Part shown: positions 56,386 to 64,000 of the stretch, in pieces | Position numbering within the stretch: the stretch's first letter is position 1 | Layout: every line of letters starts with the position of its first letter | Origin: Ceratotherium simum simum | Lineage: Eukaryota; Chordata; Mammalia; Perissodactyla; Rhinocerotidae | DNA: 64,000 bases | NCBI RefSeq assembly: GCF_000283155.1 | Contig: NW_004454217.1 | Span: forward strand, 1,719,237 to 1,783,236 | Reading direction: 5' to 3' | The notes under the pieces: generated by a model | Databases searched by the model: none | Told to the model about the DNA's origin: nothing | What the model saw: only the letters and a program-made list of their open reading frames with translations | Position numbers and translations under genes: made by a program

Positions 56386-57479
56386 TTTTAAATTAGAAAT
56401 CAATGAGTTGCAAGAGTAGCAGGGGTTAAAATGAAGTACAGTTTCATTCCTGTGGCCAATTTCAGAGGCAGGGATTTTTTCCTCTCCTCTCTAAACATCG
56501 TTTCTTTCTAAATAAGATTGCTAAAACTTATGCCTAGATGTAGGCATGTATAAAGAATCAATCTGGCAATTTTGAAATAAAAATCCTGACAAAATAATTC
56601 AAGTTCTTTTATGTTTTCTGAGATAAATGATCTTTTTCCACATTGTGCCTTTGAGATGAAGACAAATCTAGGTTTCAGTTTTTCAATAGTCCTAGGGGAA
56701 TGTGGCAGTAACCATGCCTGCTGTGCCCAACGCCTAGAGCAGCAAAGAACAGCCTGGATGTTGACCCTGACCACCCAGGCTTGGAGGCACAGAGCTGGGC
56801 AAGCTGTGGCCATGTGCATGTCCTGAACTCAGGACTGGGCCAGCCTGGACAAAGAAGATGCTCAAGTTTGTGGTGACATGGAGGTCTGCATGCAAGCCTT
56901 GGGCTGGATAATCTCAGGAAAAGGAGGCAGTTGGCTGCCCTGGCCTCAGAATTAGCTTTCTGGAGATTTTTGTAGGGATCTCTCACCCATGGGCCACCTT
57001 GCTCAGCCTTCTTAGTGTTTTGGGGTCTCTCTTTACGTTATTACTTGTTTGGGTTATGCATTTAACTGTTTGTTATATTTTTTCCAGCATTTATTCGTGT
57101 TTTTTGGTAAGATCAGGGTGTTGATTAGCTCTGACTACCATGTTGATGTAACCTAAAGTCTGCAATAGGTTTTAAGAATTAATTCCCTCTGGTGGTTGTC
57201 ATTGTCCTGGGGTCATTATAAGATTGTCAGGTGATTGTCATACTGTGTGTGAAATGATTAGCTCAGAGCCTGGCCCAGAGAAGTGGCTACGTGCATGTTG
57301 GTGTGGGGAGGGGAAAGGATGGATGTGCATGCAGTCCAGCAACTGTCCAGCTGGCCAAAAGTAAGAAAACTTTCTGGAGAGGCCGAGGGTTTAGAGCCTA
57401 GCAGATCTTCTCCATTTCCTGTTTGGAGGCAGCTCTGGCAGCCTCTGTGCCTTGATCTCACAACCTCATCATTGGGAAG
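56386..57479. other. Unassigned sequence, GC-richer in part
   Basis: 56690-56990 and 57250-57480 are GC-richer than the neighbourhood and carry overlapping frames on both strands (up to 103 codons), none with a recognisable domain. No repeat can be named. Confidence 0.35.
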
Positions 57480-58705
57480 CACTCCCAAAACACTTGAAAG
57501 AGCTCAGGGAAAATAATAGTCGACCTAGAATTTCATACCTAGCCAAACAGTCTTCCAAGAATGAGGGCAAAATGAAAAAAAATTAGACAAAGACTAGGAG
57601 AGCTTACTATTCACAGGGCTGTATAAAGGAAATAGATGTAGTTCAGTAAGAAGAAAAGTGAACCCAGAGGGAAGGTATGAGTTATAAATAAAAATACAGT
57701 GGACAGAAACTTAAAAAAAAATCATGAAACTTAACCATTAATGGTGCTTTTTTCCCCCAGTACAAATAAGTTAAAACTAAATTTTAAGACAATAGCAAGG
57801 TATGTTGTAAAGTTCAGGGTGATTAAAAATAGAAATTTATGAAGTGATGCCAATAGAATAATAACACTTTTGTAAAGTTTAAATATGCAATACAATACCA
57901 TAATGGAATGAGGAAGGCGTGCACAGATATCAAGCTTATTTGGAATGCTTTTATTTAAAAAATGTGAAACAATTTACTAAAAAAATTTACTGAAAAAGAA
58001 CATTGTGAAAGTTGGGTAGTAGATACAGAACACATATTTTGATTTTATTATTTTCAAATTTTTTGTATGTATGAATATTTTATAATAAAAAAGGAAATAA
58101 AAAACAGGGAGACAAGAATGATATATAATCGGGACAGAATAGAAAAAAAAAGAGCAAAAGATATCAATAAATAGTTCACTAAACAGGAAACCTGAATGAT
58201 CAATAAATATACTCAATCATAATCGTAACCAGGTAAATAAACTTAAAGCAAAAATAAAATATAACTTCACTATTAAATGGACAAAAATGAAAAATTTTGA
58301 AAATACTAAATTGATGAAGGTGTAGGTAAACATGACCTCTGATGAGAGTTTAAATTACTATAATTCCTTTGTAAAACAACTTAGTAATATGTAACTTTGA
58401 AGATGGACATAACTTAGGTACAAACAACAGTATTATCCTAAATATGCCTTTATGCAGGTGCACAGAGAACAAGAATGTTTCTCACATATGTAAGTGGAAT
58501 CAGCGGAAAACTGAAAACTAACCTAAATAAACATAAATAGAGAACTGGGAAAATTAAAGTCTATTCACATGATAGGAAACTACATAGATAAAATGAAATA
58601 GCTGAGTCTGAATGTATCAACACTGGTAAATATAAAAAATATAGATGTTTAATAAAAATTGTCAAATATTCCATGTACCATCATACTATTTATGTAAATT
58701 AAAAA
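57480..58705 (+). mobile_element. Old LINE-1 fragment (ORF2 end and 3' UTR), sense
   Basis: 'AGAATTTCATACCTAGCCAA' with 'ACAGTCTTCCAAGAATGAGG' is the L1M-type ORF2 stretch. Later pieces ('GATGAGAGTTTAAATTACTA', 'ACTGAAAACTAACCTAAATA', 'AACATAAATAGAGAACTGGG') match the old L1 3' region. No open reading frame is preserved. Confidence 0.65.
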
Positions 58706-59200
58706 GATACTGCTCTCTATTCTGTTTTTTGATCTATTATAATTGAATCAAGAACACGCTTTCCTAATTACTATTGTTTTATAATAAATCTTGATATCGT
58801 GTGGGCATATCTCTCTATCTTGATCATCTTCAGTAATATTTTGTCTATTCCTGGTCTTTTATTATTTCAAATAAATTTTAAAAGTAGCTTGTCAAATTTA
58901 ATTAAAATGTGTTGATATTTTGTTTGAATTACGTTGATTCTATTGCTCTGATAATTTAGGCAGAATTGATATCTTTGTCACATTGAGTCTTCCTACCCAT
59001 AAAAATAATACTTCTCTCTATTTTTAAATTGTCTTTACCAATGTCTTTCAATAATGTCTAACTTCCTCCAAAAATACATTGTGTATCTTTTAGTATCCTG
59101 GATGCCTTATATATTTGTTTGCTATCTATTACCTCTATTTTCCCCCACATTTGCCACCTACTTGAACATTGTATTTTGTTCTTTTTAAATGAAAATAGCC
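58706..59200 (-). mobile_element. LINE-1 ORF2 fragment, antisense
   Basis: 'TTACTATTGTTTTATAATAA', 'AATTACGTTGATTCTATTGC', 'GAATTGATATCTTTGTCACA', 'TTGAGTCTTCCTACCCATAA' and 'AATGTCTTTCAATAATGTCT' follow the antisense of the L1 ORF2 coding region. All frames are broken. It meets the sense L1 above at about 58706, head to head in orientation. Confidence 0.7.
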
Positions 59201-61854
59201 CTCTCTTTTCGATATTAAAGAAATTCTATCTCCTAACTTCTTCCTATTATTAATGAAGTTGTGAGTGAGTAGAGGACCATTAATGCCAGATTCTACCATG
59301 AATGCTCTTCACAAATTAAGGAAAAATTAATTGCAAAGAATACAATGTCAAATGTGTCAGAAGCCATGATTTACTAGCTGCGTCTAGACTGTCTGATTCA
59401 GATAATGGTGGTCAGGGCAGCCTGGGTTGTGACAGATGTGGCTGACTGATCATCATTTAAAGGCAGCCTTAGTAACACACTTTCAGAGAATGTAAACGTA
59501 GTCAAGTGGAAGGTTGCTTTTACAAGCAGAGGAGTTGGAGATACTGCCCTGATTTTGTTCTTCTTCCTCCCAAATCTGCTTACGTATAGGTCATTCTTAC
59601 ATTGTGATTCAGAATCAGCCGTGTTCTATGAGTATTTTTGTATGACTCACCTAAAGTTACCCTAAACAGCTGTAAAAACTTCTATTCCTAAAACATATCC
59701 CAAAGAGTACTGATTTATTACAGATACCAGTGTGGCCTTTGCCATCCATCTTTGAGTCTGTCTATGGGCTCAGAATCAAGCAGCTAAAAATAACAATTAC
59801 TGTTGTGCTTCAAACGGAGATTAAGGCCAGCTTCTTTAGGACTTAGCATAGTCTAGACATTTAAGAAAACGTGAGGCAAATGGTAACTAGTAAATATTTG
59901 TAGCAAAGCTTTGAATCTGGGTCCGTTGCCTATTTATCCGTGCAGGAAAGTCCATTTGGTACCCTGTGGGACATTTCCAAGAGTATTTCCTTCTGCCCAT
60001 TTGTACCACTAAGACATTTGGGTGGCTTCAGAACTCATGAAATAACACTCTATGTAGAAACCTTAAATTACCCTAGCACATTTCTGTATTTCATAGCAGA
60101 TAGCAATGAGTTGGAGAGATCTCCGCTTCTTGTTATAAGTTCTGAAGCTAAGCTTGATACTTACTGCTTTTCTATTTAAAGAATACGTTGTCTTTTGGCG
60201 TTTCCCTTGGAGAATTGTAGTAACCAAGTGCAAACAAATCATAACAGTGAAATATTCACCTACCTAGTATGAATTTATTTAACTATTATATTTATATATT
60301 GGCTTACACATTCCTTTATGCTCCCTGAATGCATTTTATGGTTTATCTTTCTTGGGTTGTAATTTTCAAGAGGACAGCATCCATGGTGGTTAATTGTTTT
60401 GTGCCATATAAGCAAGTAGTTGTATATCAAATGCTGTTTGAAGATGATAGTGGTGGTGGTGACTCTACATATGTTTGTCTTCAGCATTAGCATAATTGAT
60501 TTGGAGCTGAATGTGATTGGTTTGAATGTAACCCTTGAAGTGTCTTAGTGTGTTTCCATAAAATCAAAGAATTGGTTTCTAGCTTGAATGACAAACAGAA
60601 AGTCATTCTTGCCAAAGAGGCACAAGATAAATCTCTGGCAAAGCTTCAGAGTGTCAGAGCACGCATAGAAAGAACCGTAGTCTAAAGAGGCAGGATAGAG
60701 TCATGGCTGCAACACCAGGTGGTCATCGCTATAAGAGGAAGCAAAGCCAACAACATGCACCTTGTGGAGCTTCCTGGAGAAAAGCCAAAGCTCCTTAGCC
60801 ATACCTTTGATGAAGTCTCTTCCCTTAAAAGGAATTTTAAGAAGAACATAAGACCAAGGACCTTTTTGAAAATAGTAGTACAGTGAAAACTGCATCCTAG
60901 CACACCAAAATAAAGGATGGAAAACTGAGTTGTCAGAAAAAGAGACAGATCAGATGTGTTTGGAAGATAGGGAAAGTTAATTCATGAGAAAATAGCCTCA
61001 CCTTAGGGCACAGGGAGGATGGCATGGGTCTACCTGACATCTAGGACATAGAGATTCTAGAAACTTTGGGTATGTGGCAGAGTGGGAGGTGGGAATGGAA
61101 AGGAATGTATCCATGAGGGTTTCAAGTGTCTGGCACATGAGTGGGAAAATGCTCTGGTGAAAAGCTCCCTGAGGTGGCTTTGACCAGCAGGGAATGGTGG
61201 AGGCAAGAGCAGGTGTGTTTATCCACCTTGACATACAAGGTCTTAATTGTTCTACTCCTTGCTCAAGGCCTCTGTGTGTGTGAAATTATCCTAGATGCCT
61301 GTGGTAGCTGTGGCAGCAAGGGTGGCATCTGTCACTTTGAGTGGTGACAAGATCCTCTGGGCCTGCAGAGATGGCCAGTTGGGGATGGCTGTGGTAACCA
61401 TGTAGGAAGAAGAGCAGATGTGAGATACCTCAGAAATCTTTGTCCCACCACCTCAGTCAGAGAAGAGGGAATTTGAAGAGTCAGACTCATCAGATTCCTC
61501 AACATCAGCATACCAGAAGTCAGGGGAACTACCCGAGAAATTGTGATGGATGCCTGATCTACAGCCCATATTCTCTCTGCCACACATCAGAGCATCACTT
61601 GGTTCCTCACTCAGCTTAACAAGCTGGCTCTACATCTTTTTGGGTCCCTTTGGATTTCGTCCCCTAGCTCTGAGTGTTTACTCTCCTGGAACCTCCCTAG
61701 GATCTTGGTTCCATGCACAGAAGAGTGTAGCGAGGATCATTTTTGTAAGTATTTAACTCATGAATTTTAAATTTCTTGCTTAAATCACTGACTGAGCCAA
61801 GGGGTTTATTCTCCAAGAACAGATACTAGAGCAGAGTAGAACAATGCAACTAGA
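59201..61854. other. Repeat-poor region without recognised genes
   Basis: About 2.6 kb with no repeat I can identify. It has several short frames (68-83 codons) at 60682-61756 on both strands, none with a known motif. The 60540-61760 part is GC-richer than 59200-60540. It could hold regulatory DNA, an unrecognised repeat, or untranslated or non-coding RNA exons. The sequence alone does not decide. Confidence 0.35.
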
Positions 61855-62103
61855 GTAATAATTTTCAGACTTTTTTTGACTACCATGACTTGTAGGAAGA
61901 AATTCAGTATATGTCATGACCCTGTACACAGACCTATACATATAAAAAGCTAAAAAGTTTAATGAAACAATACTAATTCTAAAAATGTGCTATATACTAT
62001 GATTTTCCAATTGTATTCTATTTCACTTTTAAAAATGCCTTTTGTAATTCACAAAACTTGTAACACCCAATGTGGAACTACCTGCATTTTTAAAAACACT
62101 GGT
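61855..62103 (+). mobile_element. hAT-like non-autonomous DNA element, probable
   Basis: 'TTTTCAGACTTTTTTTGACT', 'ACCATGACTTGTAGGAAGAA', 'CAGACCTATACATATAAAAA' and 'TTTAATGAAACAATAC' follow a known short mammalian DNA repeat. The terminal 'TTTAAAAACACTGG' end fits a CACTG-type terminus. Confidence 0.6.
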
Positions 62104-62315
62104 CAAGAACAGGGGTCAGCAAACTATGGCCAGCGCTGAGTCTGTTGACTCTTTTTATAAATAAACTTTTATTGGAATGCAGCCATGCCCATTCACTTAT
62201 ATATTGACTATGGCAGATTTTGTGTAATTGCCACAGAGACTATATGACCTAGAAAGCCTAAAATATTTACTATCTGTTCCTTTACAAAATAAATTTATTA
62301 ACCCCAAGTCTGGAA
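62102..62315 (+). mobile_element. hAT-like non-autonomous DNA element with imperfect 8-bp duplication
   Basis: Element about 62110-62307, starting CAGGGGTCAGCAAACTATGG and ending 'TTTATTAACCCC'. The interior 'AAACTTTTATTGGAATGCAG', 'CCATGCCCATTCACTTATAT' and 'AAAGCCTAAAATATTTACTA' matches a dispersed hAT-Charlie MITE. Flanks GTCAAGAA (62102-62109) and GTCTGGAA (62308-62315) agree at 6 of 8. Confidence 0.75.
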
Positions 62316-62849
62316 CAAAGGAAGGCAGTCTAGGTATATAAATGAGTATAGATATAAATTTTATATTCACATTTGCATTCATGTTCATATTGTTATACAC
62401 GCTCATATCTGTATATAGGTCTGTTTATATTTAAGTATTCTCAAATAATTTTTTAGTTGCAGTCAAAATATGCTAAGGCCACGTAGAATGTAGTGTCCAC
62501 TGAAGACGAGTCTTGAGGGTGTTTAGTGGCTGCTGCCACTGAAGTATGTGAATGGCATGAAGATTTTAGTGTTGCCTGTTGCAGCGAGGATGGGGGTTCT
62601 TATAACAGTGCTAGACAACTTCGAGAAAGAGTGACAATAAAGAATTCTGAAATTTTGGCTCAAAAGATAGGCTGTTCACAGGGACCTTCTATACTAGGTT
62701 AGAAAAATAAATCCTCTATTTTAGAGCTTTAGGACTAAGAGATAACACTTAAATAAGTTTGATCTTGCAGGTTGCTGATGTATAATTTCAGTTGAGTTCA
62801 TGGATTTATCAGGTCTATAAGAGAGTAAGGCATTGGTTGTTGCAAATAC
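62316..62849. other. Unassigned AT-rich sequence
   Basis: No gene or repeat recognised. Confidence 0.4.
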
Positions 62850-62910
62850 TGTAGTAAGTTGGAACAAATACTTGTTGAGGGCCACTTTGTGCTAGATGCT
62901 GTGGGGAGAA
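62850..62910 (-). mobile_element. LINE2 3' end fragment, antisense
   Basis: 'GAACAAATACTTGTTGAGGG' followed by 'CCACTTTGTGCTAGATGCTG' fits the reverse-complement L2 3' end; short. Confidence 0.5.
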
Positions 62911-62941
62911 CCTTATGACCCAGGTGGGGGTGTTGAGCACA

Positions 62942-63034
62942 GCATATGACCACATATGACCACATATGCCACTGGTGGCATATACGTTTAGCGGAAATGA
63001 GCATATACATGAGCATATACATTTAGCGGAAATG
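62942..63034. repeat. Short direct and inverted repeat cluster
   Basis: A 10-bp unit (CATATGACCA) repeats about 2.5 times from 62943. ATATGCCAC (62964-62972) and GTGGCATAT (62975-62983) form a 9-bp inverted repeat with a TG loop. A 22-bp block at 62978-62999 recurs at 63013-63034 with one mismatch, separated by a partial third unit. It follows a short L2 fragment. Confidence 0.85.
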
Positions 63035-64000
63035 TATTGATTATATAATATTCAGTGTCACACCAAAGTGTATTAAAGGGATTATTTTGATTAAGATACC
63101 AGATAGTTACTTTCTATTTATAATTTTAATCGGGTTTCCAAATGATTCATGTTTGGCATTAAATTCAGTATAACAATGAGTTTGAATATTGCCTTCTTGA
63201 AGCTACTGGCATGGCTTTTCTTGCTGTTTGCTCTCACAGAAATATTTCTAAGGACAACTGGAATTGTGTATAAATAATCATACTGTAAATATTTAAGTGT
63301 CACTTTCCCCTTTCAAATCAAGGATCTTATCAATGGAAATGGGATTAAGTTCATAACAGCAGTGCTTGAATAAATACCTTTAGTAAAGAGAGTATTATTT
63401 CTATTATACATCTCAAGAGAAATAAGGTAAAGAGTAGTATGAGTTACCATGAGTAACTTGTTGCATTATTGTGGAGTAACAAACTAGCTTCATGTGCTCG
63501 CTTAATAATGGAAACAAGTTATTATAGATCAATGCCTAAGGTTTCATATTAACTTATTAACCCCTATTATTTATAATTGAATAAGACTAGTTGTAGGAGG
63601 TTTTGGAAAAGGTCCACACAGTGTAGGTAGATTACATGCATTTTTATCCTATACTAGTTTGACTTCTCTGAAGTCCTATTAACATTATCAATGCTCCCTA
63701 CTCCACTCATCTACCCATCTAGCACCCTGGCAATCTGGAATACAGTTGGTTTGTCATACAAGACATGGTAATCAGAAGATTCATCTAGGTGTTACAGTTA
63801 ATGGGTATTTAAACTGTCTTGAAGTCACTATCCTTGTTGACATAAATGGAAATACTATAATATTCAAGTAGCTTCTGAATCACAGTACCACCTTTACTGC
63901 CTCCCATACTTGAACACATTACTTTTCCATTGTTGAGTAGTATTGGGGATGATTTCTAATATTGTCTATGGACATGTTATCCTGTGAATATGATTGAAGC
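63035..64000. other. Unassigned AT-rich sequence
   Basis: No gene or repeat recognised to the window end. Confidence 0.4.

Noticed and set aside
56508..56819. 103-codon minus-strand frame with a plus-strand frame over it
   Set aside because: Overlapping frames on both strands in GC-richer DNA; no domain, no conserved start.
1..64000. CRISPR array, operon, tRNA cluster or other multi-gene system
   Set aside because: No regularly spaced repeats, no bacterial gene structure, no tRNA cloverleaf outside SINE heads; the DNA is mammalian and repeat-filled.

Overview
This window is mammalian nuclear DNA: AT-rich, with no convincing protein-coding exon, tRNA, rRNA or CpG-island-like promoter. It is filled with layers of decayed transposable elements. 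The longest open frame is 144 codons and lies inside an LTR. Every other open frame I examined falls in a repeat or has no recognisable protein features. The best lineage marker is an ERE-type tRNA-derived SINE at 37587-37891, with a 14-bp target-site duplication and the GGGCCGGCCCC start. A second ERE head fragment lies at 41189-41269, and a tRNA-headed SINE with an RTE-like tail lies at 17990-18391. ERE SINEs are known from odd-toed ungulates, so I infer a perissodactyl (horse, rhinoceros or tapir group). Family names throughout come from memory of consensus sequences, not from a search.

Layout. 1-2540: three LTRs, including a solo LTR with a 4-bp duplication. 2540-8460: old L2 and MIR fragments and an antisense L1 3' end. 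8455-12135: a long antisense L2 split by a 1.07-kb L1 3' end and by a MaLR LTR, with a further LTR beyond it. 13.4-19.9 kb: a hAT element with its 8-bp duplication, a MIR, a second L1 3' end of the same type as the first, a MaLR LTR, the chimeric SINE, and a diverged tandem pair of about 0.5 kb units. 20.6-22.1 kb: antisense L2 interrupted by an LTR-like repeat, then a CA microsatellite. 22.1-27.6 kb: mostly unassigned. 29.5-34.6 kb: LTRs, sense L2 and a hAT element. 35.1-38.2 kb: long antisense L2 interrupted by a MER20-like hAT, then the ERE and an L1 3' end. 40.4-50.6 kb: ERE fragment, MaLR LTRs, L2 with a nested MIR, microsatellites. 50.6-56 kb: largely repeat-poor. 57.5-59.2 kb: two old L1 pieces in opposite orientation. 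59.2-61.85 kb: repeat-poor. 61.85-63.03 kb: two hAT-like elements and a short tandem/inverted repeat cluster.

The window looks like an intergenic region or the inside of a very large intron. I found no multi-gene system. What is worth a second look is insertion chronology, the tRNA/RTE chimeric SINE, the unidentified tandem pair at 18.7-19.9 kb, a small repeat cluster near 63.0 kb, and several repeat-poor blocks that could be regulatory. I cannot test conservation here.
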